DNA of 5,451 nt from Candidatus Jordarchaeia archaeon (GCA_018383835.1 JAHAWR010000106.1:1-5451), one strand, 5' to 3'; counted from the stretch's first letter, positions 1-5,393 are shown. Program-made: numbers and translations. The notes: generated by a model not told the origin, from the letters alone.

Positions 1-117
1 GGCGGAGCTTTCCAGTTGGAAGCTTTACATTGATCCCTTCTTTTGCCACTTCCAAAGCGTCTTCACCGATATCAACATCTTAGCAGCATCTCTAGGGCGT
101 AGGAGCTCTTCTTCCAT
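1..117 (-). pseudogene. Frameshifted IS607-type TnpA / MerR-like helix-turn-helix start (partial, runs off the left edge)
   Basis: Read leftward from the ATG at 117, a 30-codon frame contains LLRPRDAAKML and then SVKTLWKWQKKG. This closely resembles the MerR-like helix-turn-helix that opens IS607-family serine recombinases (TnpA), with a pattern like LLRPxEAAKLLGVSxxTLxRW. The frame stops at TAA (27-25). The expected continuation, EGINVKLPTGKLR, is present in another frame that stays open to base 1, as if one base were lost near 43-50, in the AAAAGAAGGG run read on the minus strand. One residue also seems missing between KML and SVKTL. The strong TATA box at 143-150 puts the transcript start about 3 bases before this ATG, as expected of a leaderless archaeal gene. 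What is seen is the HTH pattern and the frame break; the IS607 label is recognition by pattern. An alternative is a separate gene starting at TTG (about 57) in the second frame behind a GGTGA site. The catalytic recombinase domain would lie outside the window. Confidence 0.55.
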
Positions 118-142
118 CAAAGAGGCTATGGAGTTTAATCAG

Positions 143-152
143 CATATAAACC
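143..152 (-). promoter_or_regulatory. TATA box for the leftward HTH/transposase remnant
   Basis: On the minus strand the sequence reads GGTTTATATG, a good archaeal TATA box preceded by an A/G-rich BRE-like AGAAA. Its centre is about 29 bases before the ATG at 117, so the predicted transcript begins almost at the start codon. The 27-bp repeat at 154-180 directly abuts it on the upstream side. Confidence 0.55.
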
Positions 153-153
153 T

Positions 154-180
154 TTCTGCCAGGAAACTGCTGACTACGGC
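154..180 (-). repeat. 27-bp repeat, left copy, upstream of a TATA box
   Basis: On the plus strand this copy has the blocks TTCT, CC, GAAACTGCTGA and ACGGC at fixed spacing. The copy at 5403-5429 has the same blocks at the same spacing, matching at 22 of 27 positions. Both copies lie immediately upstream of a leftward TATA-like sequence. It could be a transposon end, an operator, or part of a duplicated promoter. I saw no third copy in the window. Confidence 0.6.
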
Positions 181-195
181 GTTTAAGCGTAAGAC

Positions 196-204
196 GTTTA
201 TATG
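196..204 (+). promoter_or_regulatory. Possible rightward TATA box, mirror image of the leftward one
   Basis: GTTTATATG here is the exact reverse complement of 143-151, with 44 bases between the two. It would start a rightward transcript near 227, into the G-rich stretch before the end of the DUF47 gene. No convincing reading frame follows, only 8-9 codon frames, so any product would be a non-coding or antisense RNA. This rests on sequence pattern alone. Confidence 0.3.
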
Positions 205-289
205 GATGCGTGGTGACGGGATGACGAGGCCCCGGAGGGGTGGATACTAGGCAATGAAGGGGTTGCGGGGGGGGACGTGAATGGAGCTT
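205..289. other. G-rich intergenic stretch, no gene recognised
   Basis: On the plus strand this stretch is strongly purine-rich and more GC-rich than its surroundings. It has G-tracts at 237-240 and 259-262 and a run of eight G at 267-274. CCCCGGAGGGG near 230-240 could form a 4-bp hairpin. I checked for a tRNA, a C/D-box RNA and a small protein and could support none. No U-run terminator for the DUF47 transcript is visible here. Confidence 0.4.
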
Positions 290-967
290 TTACCTGCGTT
301 TTTGAGGTCTCTTTATGGAGACTAGTCTTATGAATTCTGCGGTGTCCTCTGCTGAGTCCGCTATTCCCTCGACGAAGTCTATCATGTTGCTTAGGGTTAT
401 TGCCGTGAATGGGGGGATGTCGCTGTGCTTCCAGTCTTGGAGCACCCTCCTTAGCGCTAGGTGGTCTTGGTCCACTTCGAACTCGACACGGTCCACTTCG
501 TCGACTAGGGATGAAACGTCACGCCCATCTTTGAGCGCATCTATGGTTTCCATTAGCTTCTCCACGCACCTTCTAGCGTCATATACCATTTTTGTGAGGT
601 GTTCACCCAGCAGTCTAACGTAGTTTGGGTCAAGTATGGAGATTCTTCTAGCCGCGGCGTTGGCGTTGTTAGCGACGGAGTCGAGCCTTTTCGTGAGGTG
701 CACTAGGTCTTCTCTTTCGGATGGGTCAAGCTTGCCCTCCGAGAGCATTGTGAAAATGCTTCTCCTCATAAGGTCAGCCTCGTGCTCCATTTCGCCTATC
801 CTGTGTACGACGACCGATATTTCTTCGGGGCTCCCTTCGCTCATGACCAATTCAACCAGGTTGACGAACTCTGCGACGCAGTTGGAAACCTTCCTACTGT
901 GCTCATCAATCAAGCTAATTGATTTCTCTTCTCTTCTAATGCGGAGCCAGCCAGCTAAGTCAGGCAA
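290..967 (-). CDS. DUF47 / PhoU-like phosphate-transport regulator
   Basis: This is a 225-residue soluble, all-helical protein of the DUF47 (PhoU-like) family, whose usual length is about 205-225. The family folds into PhoU-type three-helix bundles that bind metal through acidic clusters, and it is thought to regulate PiT-type phosphate transporters at the membrane. The acidic motifs are visible: GEMEHEAD (about 58-65), DEVDRVEFEVD (about 156-166) and EGIADSAEDTAE (about 200-211), along with RLDSVANNANAAARR (about 94-108). I chose the TTG at 967 because GGTGG (977-973) sits 5 bases before it; a GTG at 976 would add three residues but overlaps that site. It is transcribed alone, probably from the TATA palindrome at 1053-1070. 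No transporter gene is visible beside it, so the phosphate role comes from the family, not the context. The family call is firm; the physiological role is not. Confidence 0.88.
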   Translation of the reverse strand: MPDLAGWLRIRREEKSISLIDEHSRKVSNCVAEFVNLVELVMSEGSPEEISVVVHRIGEMEHEADLMRRSIFTMLSEGKLDPSEREDLVHLTKRLDSVANNANAAARRISILDPNYVRLLGEHLTKMVYDARRCVEKLMETIDALKDGRDVSSLVDEVDRVEFEVDQDHLALRRVLQDWKHSDIPPFTAITLSNMIDFVEGIADSAEDTAEFIRLVSIKRPQKRR

Positions 968-976
968 TGCAACCAC

Positions 977-1193
977 CTTTCACAGCTAAGCTTTAGGGAA
1001 AATACTTCCAGCAACAGGTTTTCAGCCATTGCAAGGATCCCTCAAAGGACGAGAAGTTAAATATAACTTCGAAAGCAACGCCTTTTTAGTTTTTTCCTCT
1101 TTCACAAGAGATCGCAAAAGGGGGGGAGTAATTATTAGAGGTTGACAAGCTTCTTGTTTTCGGCATCGTGAGCGCAGACTACTTGTTGAGGGT
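977..1193. other. Intergenic region between metF and the DUF47 gene
   Basis: This gap of about 220 bases holds the DUF47 promoter palindrome and no reading frame I can support. A small stem, CTCTT and AAGAG around TCAC, lies near 1098-1111. ACAAG/CTTGT arms occur near 1144-1156. A run of seven G lies near 1121-1127. None is followed by a T-run on the minus strand, so the metF transcript has no obvious terminator and may read into the DUF47 gene. Confidence 0.4.
1053..1070 (-). promoter_or_regulatory. TATA box of the DUF47 gene inside a palindrome
   Basis: GAAGTTA and TAACTTC are perfect 7-bp inverted arms around a 4-base centre. On the minus strand the middle reads TTATATTTAA, a TATA-like box. 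A start about 26 bases on, near 1035, would leave a leader of about 68 bases before the TTG at 967. The palindrome could be an operator where a dimeric repressor would block TBP binding. It could also be chance symmetry of an AT-rich box. Confidence 0.45.
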
Positions 1194-2090
1194 TTAGTTT
1201 TTTAGTTTTGACGCTAGTTGGCCTACTGCATGTTCCATTCCAGGGGCATGTATGCTACAGCCCGCGAATCCTTCCTCTTTAATCGCCTTGAGGAATCCCT
1301 CGAAGAAGTTGAGGTTAGCCTCTAAGCAAGCCTCCACCTTCTCCTCTCCCTTCAGCCTTTCAGCCCTTTCAAGGGCGTCTATCAGCTCGGGTGGAACCGT
1401 TACTCGTGGGTCTTCATTGAGGCGCCTTGCGTCTCTCACGTCTGGCAGCATTCTCACCCCGACTACCACCGGAACATTGAGCTGCTTGACTTCTCTTTTG
1501 AAGCTTCTTAACGCCTCAAGGCTGAAAGTCGGGTACGTAACGATGAAGTCTAGTCCAATCCTAGCCATTCTCTCCAGCCTTTTAGCTTCAACATCAATGG
1601 GGGATGTCGCCGGGGAAGCCATGGCTCCGACACAGAGGTTAAGTGGCCCTGAAACCTTGTGCCCCGCTGGAGTCTCCCCTTTCTCGGATAGATGCTTGAG
1701 CATCTGGACTAGCTGAGCTGGGTCTAGGTCGAAGACAGCCATCGCCTGCGGAGTATCACTCAGCTTCGGGTGACCGCCACCAGTAATGAGGAAGCAGTCG
1801 ACGCCCAGCATTTTGGCAGCGAGCACGTCAGAAACGAGGGCTGCCCTGTTCCTGTCCCTGCAGGTAATCTGGCAAACCACCTCCACCTCGGTTTCCCTCT
1901 TCACTATACCAGAAACGACAGCGGTGTTGGCTGCGCCCAGCACTCCTTGAGGCTCTGAAACTATGACCGCTTGAACCTTCCCCATAGATTTAACAGCACT
2001 AACAATAGCGCCAGCATCCACTGTCCGCGCAGAGTCAACTTGCCCAATTAAAGTGAATCCTTTCCCTAGAAATTCCCTCAACTCCAACAT
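1194..2090 (-). CDS. metF: Methylene-tetrahydrofolate reductase-like protein (MetF family)
   Basis: This is a 298-residue TIM-barrel protein of the MetF/MTHFR family, which reduces 5,10-methylene-tetrahydropterin to the 5-methyl form using bound FAD. Recognisable signatures are TCRDRNR (77-83) followed by the helix SDVLAAKMLGVD, a strand-turn ITGGGHP (102-108), and QAMAVFDLDPAQL (115-127), the counterpart of the family's PQAxxVFDLD segment. It lacks the C-terminal regulatory region of eukaryotic enzymes and matches the short prokaryotic form. It follows metV so closely that the two must be one operon. I chose the ATG at 2090, 2 bases after the metV stop; GTG codons at 2099 and 2096 are possible and would overlap metV. 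The usual catalytic Glu (E28 in E. coli) aligns by eye with Gln17, and the TGD motif reads TGG. Substrate (folate or methanopterin) and electron donor cannot be read from sequence. Confidence 0.85.
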   Translation of the reverse strand: MLELREFLGKGFTLIGQVDSARTVDAGAIVSAVKSMGKVQAVIVSEPQGVLGAANTAVVSGIVKRETEVEVVCQITCRDRNRAALVSDVLAAKMLGVDCFLITGGGHPKLSDTPQAMAVFDLDPAQLVQMLKHLSEKGETPAGHKVSGPLNLCVGAMASPATSPIDVEAKRLERMARIGLDFIVTYPTFSLEALRSFKREVKQLNVPVVVGVRMLPDVRDARRLNEDPRVTVPPELIDALERAERLKGEEKVEACLEANLNFFEGFLKAIKEEGFAGCSIHAPGMEHAVGQLASKLKN

Positions 2091-2092
2091 TA

Positions 2093-2737
2093 TCACCACA
2101 CAACCCGCCCTACTCCAACTTTAACGCTTCTGTCAAGGGGAGGGTTAACTCTGAGAAAGTCCTCCTCTCTTCCCTCGCTTTTCATCCTCTCCCAGACTTT
2201 CACCCAGACACAGTCGACGTCGTCTTTCACAACACCGCACTTGCCGTTAACCATGTCTTCACAGGGCCCATTCATGAGCCCCTTAGCGCAGAGAACAATT
2301 GGACATAGCCCCTCAGTCTCGTTGAGGACGCAAAACCCGCACTCCCTGCACCTCTCCACGAAGCACCCTATATGCTCCACTTCCCCAAGGAAAACTGTGT
2401 CGAGGGCGGCCAAGGCTCTCTTCCCGCTGGCTTCGCCCACAGCCTGCACCCCTACGCCGCAGGACATCACGAGTAGGGCGTCAGCCTCCTTCACCTCGTC
2501 CTCGATCCTCTTAAGGTCACGCCTGTCTATCCTGACGTCGCATGGCGACTCCACAACCATCGAAGCAAGAACGTTTTTACCCCACCTCACGAGCTTCTCC
2601 ACCATCTCCTTCACCTGGTCCTCGCCGCCAGTCCTACATATTGTTGCACAGGTGCCGCACCCAATGACCACTATGTTACGGTAGGGCTCCAGCGCCCGCC
2701 TTACTTCCTCGTCTGACTTAGCCACCGTAATTATCAA
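2093..2737 (-). CDS. metV: MetV-like Cys-rich partner of methylene-tetrahydrofolate reductase
   Basis: This is a protein of about 214 residues matching the MetV / 'MTHFR C-terminal' family. That family partners MetF in acetogens and some archaea and is thought to carry Fe-S or zinc sites that pass electrons to the MetF flavin. Cysteine motifs, numbered from the TTG start, are VIGCGTCATICRTGG (24-38), SCGVGV (about 92-97) and the dense cluster C125-x4-C130-x2-C133-x2-C136-x8-C145. GLMNGPCEDMVNGKCGV then follows (about 152-168), typical of the family. The TTG at 2737 was chosen because GGGGG lies 7 bases before it and the predicted transcript start (about 2761) falls just upstream. The in-frame ATG at 2809 lies upstream of the TATA box, and a TTG at 2767 precedes the transcript start. 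It is the first gene of the operon, ahead of metF. Redox partner and cluster type are inferred. Confidence 0.83.
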   Translation of the reverse strand: MIITVAKSDEEVRRALEPYRNIVVIGCGTCATICRTGGEDQVKEMVEKLVRWGKNVLASMVVESPCDVRIDRRDLKRIEDEVKEADALLVMSCGVGVQAVGEASGKRALAALDTVFLGEVEHIGCFVERCRECGFCVLNETEGLCPIVLCAKGLMNGPCEDMVNGKCGVVKDDVDCVWVKVWERMKSEGREEDFLRVNPPLDRSVKVGVGRVVW

Positions 2738-2783
2738 TCGAAAACCCCCAACACACCTGAAGAACAAAGATACTTGAAAAGAC

Positions 2784-2797
2784 AATATATTTATTAA
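2784..2797 (-). promoter_or_regulatory. TATA box of the metV-metF operon
   Basis: The minus strand reads TTAATAAATATATT, a long A/T-only box. A start about 27 bases on, near 2761, gives a leader of about 24 bases that includes the GGGGG site and ends at the TTG start of metV. This geometry is the main argument against the longer metV frame that begins at 2809. Confidence 0.55.
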
Positions 2798-2836
2798 TTT
2801 TAGCTTCAAGAAGCCTTAACAACCATGAAAGATCAA

Positions 2837-2894
2837 GTTTTAAATGACTCGCAGACAGAACAGCGAGGTTTTCTAAAAACTTTTTTAATCTTAG
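2837..2894 (+). promoter_or_regulatory. Probable promoter region of the UbiA gene
   Basis: Two TATA-like candidates are present: AGTTTTAAATGA near 2836-2847 and CTTTTTTAATC near 2880-2890. The second puts the transcript start near 2912, about 27 bases before the TTG at 2939, and is preferred. Between them CTCGC (2848-2852) and GCGAG (2863-2867) form an inverted repeat that could be an operator or chance. The region is shared with the divergent metV promoter. Confidence 0.35.
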
Positions 2895-2938
2895 TTTTAG
2901 GAAATTGGCGTTGAGCACTAGACGTGGTGGTGTTCGTT

Positions 2939-3856
2939 TTGAGTGAAGAAGCTTCGAGTGGGCGACCTCTCCTCGCCGAGTGTCCAGTTATGGTTTGGAG
3001 GCTCTTTCTCAACTGTAGACCGTGGAACGCGGCAAGTTGGGCTAGCCTAGCGGTTTTCGGTTGGGCTACAACGCTTAAAGGGTTCACTCTTCTAGACTTC
3101 TTTGCGAACTTTATTGTTTTGGGGTTTTTCGCTACGCTTCTTAACGGATTTTCCTTTGCGGTGAACAACGTGTTCGATGTGGAGGAGGATAGGAAAGCGG
3201 GTAAAGCCAGCAACCTCGTCGCAGCTAGAAGCGTCAGCAGGAATAAGGCACTTGCCTTCTCTTTCATCATAGGTGGGGCCTCGGTGGCGTTCTTCGCTTA
3301 CACTGGCGGGGTGGAGGGGGGTTTGCTCTCTCTACTTTGCATCGTAATCGGTTTTCTATACTCGGCACCTCCCTTCAGGTTTAAGGAAAAACCTATTCTA
3401 GACATAGTATCTCACGGCTTCTTCCTAGGGTCGCTCCTAGTTTTACTGGGAGCATATTTTAGGAGTGGAACGCCGAACAACGTAACCTACGTTTACACTG
3501 TAGCCTTCTTCTTCATATCCTGCATCTTTCAGCTTCAGAATCTGCTCGGAGACTACTTCTTCGACAGGGATGCAGGAGTTAAGACGAGCATTGTGAGGCT
3601 TGGCTCCCTTGAAAAGGGCAGGATAGCTTCAACTATACTAATGTTGATAGGATGCGTAGCGACCGTGGCGGCAACGTGGCATTTCAGCCTCGACGTGCTA
3701 CCAGCAGCAGTCCTGCTCTCCATCCAGGTCTTGAACCTTCTGCTTATCCAACCCAAGACGCCCGTCTACGTGGTTTACACCTACCAGAGGAAGATTCAAC
3801 CATACCTAATGGTATGCTGGGGGTTAATCCTACTTCTTGTCACCCTCTTCTCGTGA
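2939..3856 (+). CDS. UbiA-family membrane prenyltransferase
   Basis: This is a 305-residue polytopic membrane protein of the UbiA superfamily, enzymes that move a prenyl chain from its diphosphate to an acceptor within the membrane. Both Mg2+/diphosphate motifs are visible: NNVFDVEEDRKAG (76-88), matching NxxxDxxxD, and GDYFFDRDAGVKT (204-216), matching DxxxD followed by G-x-K-T. The conserved loop YSAPPFRFKEKP sits at about 141-152. Some eight or nine hydrophobic helices span most of residue 35 to the end. The TTG at 2939 (protein starting MSEEASS) was chosen because GGTGGTG (2926-2932) lies 6 bases before it; GTG codons at 2924-2930 overlap that site. Acceptor and subfamily cannot be fixed. 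Archaeal relatives make digeranylgeranylglyceryl phosphate, quinones, carotenoids or haem O/A, and the absence of any quinone or haem gene nearby leaves this open. The next gene converges on it, with 16 bases between them. Confidence 0.88.
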   Translation: MSEEASSGRPLLAECPVMVWRLFLNCRPWNAASWASLAVFGWATTLKGFTLLDFFANFIVLGFFATLLNGFSFAVNNVFDVEEDRKAGKASNLVAARSVSRNKALAFSFIIGGASVAFFAYTGGVEGGLLSLLCIVIGFLYSAPPFRFKEKPILDIVSHGFFLGSLLVLLGAYFRSGTPNNVTYVYTVAFFFISCIFQLQNLLGDYFFDRDAGVKTSIVRLGSLEKGRIASTILMLIGCVATVAATWHFSLDVLPAAVLLSIQVLNLLLIQPKTPVYVVYTYQRKIQPYLMVCWGLILLLVTLFS

Positions 3857-3872
3857 GCGATAAAGGGAACGT

Positions 3873-4934
3873 TTAGGGTTTGAGTCTGTTTTCGAGGAAC
3901 TCCGCGATGAGCCTCTCTGCATCAGCTAACTTCACTGGAGTTGGCGGCCTCTTGAATCCGTAGGCGCATAACGGGGTTATGACGCCCCCCATCCCCCTGT
4001 CCATTGCGACCTTAACGCCTCTTATCACGTCTACAAGTATTCCGGCGGCGTTTGGCGCGTCCACAGTGTTAAGGAAAATGTCAATCTTAATGGGTGCCCC
4101 GTTGAAGTATGATCCTTTCACCCAGAAGTAGGATGCCCTAGAATTCCTCATGAAACTCACATAGTCCGTCGTCCCCGCGACGACGGGCGCATCGTAGGGG
4201 AGCGACGCCTTCACGGCTACGGTCTTAACGCGCCTCTTGAAGTCTCCTCTGTCCTTCTGCAGCGTATTCAACGCCTCGAGACCCCCACCTATATCTAGCT
4301 GGTACGTCTCCTCGACTCTGACACCCCTCTTCACGAGGAACTCCAAAAGCGCCTTATGAAGCACGGTAGCGCCTGCTTGATCCATTAGGTCATCTCCCAC
4401 CAGTGGAAGACTAGCCAACTGAAACCTTGAAGCCCACTCGCCGCTCACAGCTATCTCAGTTGGCGTTGCATTGATGAATGCGCAGCCCGCTTCGAGGGAC
4501 TGCTCCGCGTACCACCTTGATGCCTCAACTCCACCAGTCGGAACAAGGTTAACCACGATTTCAGCTCCAGCCTCTTTAAGTTCCTCCGCTACATCCACGG
4601 GCTTCTCCTCGCTGATCCTAACATGCTCGGAGATATATTCTCCTACTCCATCCTTTACCTCGCCCATTCTGACGGTGACTCCAATCTTAGGAACATCGTA
4701 GACCTTGTCGTAGCAGTTCGGCTCTACAAATATTGCCTCCGAGAGATCCCTTCCAACCTTGCGGGCGTCAATATCGAAGGCAGCTACAAACTCTATGTCG
4801 GCGAGCGTATACCCACCAAAAACCTCGTGCATCAAACCAACGGTCTCGCCGAGGTTCTTGTACGCGTAGACCCCCTGAACCAGAGCCGAACAACAGTTCC
4901 CAACGCCAACCACAGCAACTCTAATCTTTCCCAT
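3873..4934 (-). CDS. ips: myo-Inositol-1-phosphate synthase (EC 5.5.1.4)
   Basis: This cytosolic NAD+-dependent enzyme converts D-glucose 6-phosphate to L-myo-inositol 1-phosphate. In archaea the product feeds archaetidylinositol-type lipids and, in some hyperthermophiles, di-myo-inositol phosphate solutes. The 353-residue length fits the short bacterial/archaeal form. The Rossmann motif VVGVGNCCSALVQGV (8-22) is the family form with the NC-x-S ending. Further signatures are NLVPTGG (129-135), INATPTEIA (154-162), GDDLMDQAGAT (180-190), DYVSFMRNS (257-265), WVKGSYFNGAPIKID (271-285) and DAPNAAGILVDVIR (292-305). The last two regions carry the lysines and the dimer/active-site segments of the family. 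The ATG at 4934 has GGAGG (4946-4942) 7 bases before it and a TATA box at 5001-5010. It is transcribed alone, divergent from the small gene at 5107 and convergent with UbiA. No second inositol-lipid gene is seen. Confidence 0.95.
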   Translation of the reverse strand: MGKIRVAVVGVGNCCSALVQGVYAYKNLGETVGLMHEVFGGYTLADIEFVAAFDIDARKVGRDLSEAIFVEPNCYDKVYDVPKIGVTVRMGEVKDGVGEYISEHVRISEEKPVDVAEELKEAGAEIVVNLVPTGGVEASRWYAEQSLEAGCAFINATPTEIAVSGEWASRFQLASLPLVGDDLMDQAGATVLHKALLEFLVKRGVRVEETYQLDIGGGLEALNTLQKDRGDFKRRVKTVAVKASLPYDAPVVAGTTDYVSFMRNSRASYFWVKGSYFNGAPIKIDIFLNTVDAPNAAGILVDVIRGVKVAMDRGMGGVITPLCAYGFKRPPTPVKLADAERLIAEFLENRLKP

Positions 4935-5000
4935 AATAAAGCCTCCAAAACTTCAAAAATAACAACCTACAGAAATTCGCAAAACCATATGAAGTCGCAC

Positions 5001-5010
5001 ATATTAAAAA
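5001..5010 (-). promoter_or_regulatory. TATA box of the inositol-phosphate synthase gene
   Basis: The minus strand reads TTTTTAATAT. A start about 26 bases on, near 4978, gives a leader of about 44 bases containing the GGAGG ribosome site at 4946-4942 just before the ATG at 4934. Confidence 0.45.
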
Positions 5011-5068
5011 CGTTACGTTCGAAAACCAGACAAAAGAACACGACTAGGGCCCTGTAGAAAATGTAAAC

Positions 5069-5077
5069 TTAAAATAT
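5069..5077 (+). promoter_or_regulatory. TATA box of the small gene at 5107
   Basis: TTAAAATAT is centred about 34 bases before the ATG at 5107, so the transcript should begin near 5095-5100. It rules out the upstream GTG at 5089 as start and implies a leader of only about 7-12 bases. The two TATA boxes of this divergent pair are about 60 bases apart. Confidence 0.45.
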
Positions 5078-5106
5078 CCATAAGAAAAGTGCTGGGAGAA
5101 TGTTCT

Positions 5107-5298
5107 ATGAATAGTCCGGGGGTTTTTGATGAACTAAGGAACAACGTCATTGAACTCTCAAGGGCGTCTCTCAATAGAAAGTTAGGAAAACTTTCAGTAA
5201 GAGGAGCTCTAGAGGGTCACAAAGTCCTCTTAAAGGACTTTGAAGAAGAAGGGGGAGTTGATGTGCCTGTTAAGGATTGGCTACGTGGTTTTTGGTAG
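5107..5298 (+). CDS. Small protein of unknown function (63 residues)
   Basis: I do not recognise this protein. It is charged and soluble-looking, with no signal peptide, membrane segment or cysteine cluster. The first half (about 5-28) looks like an amphipathic helix rich in Asn/Arg/Leu. Then come RGALEGHKVLLKDFEEEGG (about 33-51) and a C-terminus VPVKDWLRGFW with two Trp. Support for a real gene is the TATA box (5069-5077), GGGAG (5094-5098) 8 bases before the ATG, and a strong terminator after the stop. A GTG at 5089 would add six residues but lies before the likely transcript start. A perfect 9-bp inverted repeat with a 5-base loop (5220-5242) sits inside the frame, and the TAG stop falls on the junction of a tandem duplication (5279-5317), so the C-terminus may have been altered. 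It could be a small regulator, but nothing shown here proves that. Confidence 0.55.
   Translation: MNSPGVFDELRNNVIELSRASLNRKLGKLSVRGALEGHKVLLKDFEEEGGVDVPVKDWLRGFW
5220..5242. repeat. Perfect inverted repeat inside the small gene
   Basis: CAAAGTCCT and AGGACTTTG are exact reverse complements around the 5-base loop CTTAA. In mRNA this makes a 9-bp hairpin in the second half of the coding region, over the residues HKVLLKDFE. Confidence 0.7.
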
Positions 5299-5317
5299 GC
5301 TTACGTGGTTCTTGTGG
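5279..5317. repeat. Near-perfect tandem duplication at the end of the small gene
   Basis: GGCTACGTGGTTTTTGGTA (5279-5297) is followed at once by GGCTTACGTGGTTCTTGTGG (5298-5317). The core matches at 15 of 16 positions with one extra T in the second copy. The TAG stop (5296-5298) is formed by the last bases of copy one and the first base of copy two. Confidence 0.65.
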
Positions 5318-5332
5318 CTCCGGCCTAAGGCT

Positions 5333-5361
5333 CCTCACGATTTCATCGTGAGGGCTTTTTT
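5333..5361 (+). terminator. Hairpin plus T-run terminator
   Basis: CCTCACGAT (5333-5341) pairs perfectly with ATCGTGAGG (5345-5353) around a TTC loop. GC and six T (5356-5361) follow. It lies 35 bases after the stop of the small gene and looks like a bacterial intrinsic terminator; in archaea the T-run alone is usually the signal. Confidence 0.75.
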
Positions 5362-5393
5362 ATTGTGTAGAGCCTTACCTATTGCCACTTGGC

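Noticed and set aside
221..280. Short frames MTRPRRGGY (from 221) and MKGLRGGT (from 254) behind G-rich ribosome-like sites
   Set aside because: They are only 8-9 codons long, with poor spacing and no sign of coding pattern.
205..280. A C/D-box guide RNA with degenerate boxes (ATGACGA, ATGAAGG)
   Set aside because: No CTGA D box is present and the box spacing does not fit.
315..989. Two plus-strand frames antisense to the DUF47 gene
   Set aside because: They are Ser-rich mirror frames of a helical acidic protein and show no promoter or ribosome site.
1098..1111. CTCTT/AAGAG hairpin as a metF terminator
   Set aside because: The stem is only 5 bp and no T-run follows it on the minus strand.
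2738..2809. A 24-residue longer N-terminus for metV from the ATG at 2809
   Set aside because: The added residues are AT-rich and hydrophobic, and the ATG lies upstream of the TATA box at 2784-2797.
2833..3270. A 145-codon open frame on the minus strand overlapping the start of UbiA
   Set aside because: It lies antisense to clear UbiA motifs, is rich in Ser/Arg/Lys/Thr without domain sense, and has no ribosome site that I can support.
4623..5057. A 144-codon plus-strand frame over the start of inositol-phosphate synthase
   Set aside because: It is antisense to the Rossmann fold of a firmly identified gene and runs into its promoter region with Asn/Thr/Lys-rich low-complexity sequence.
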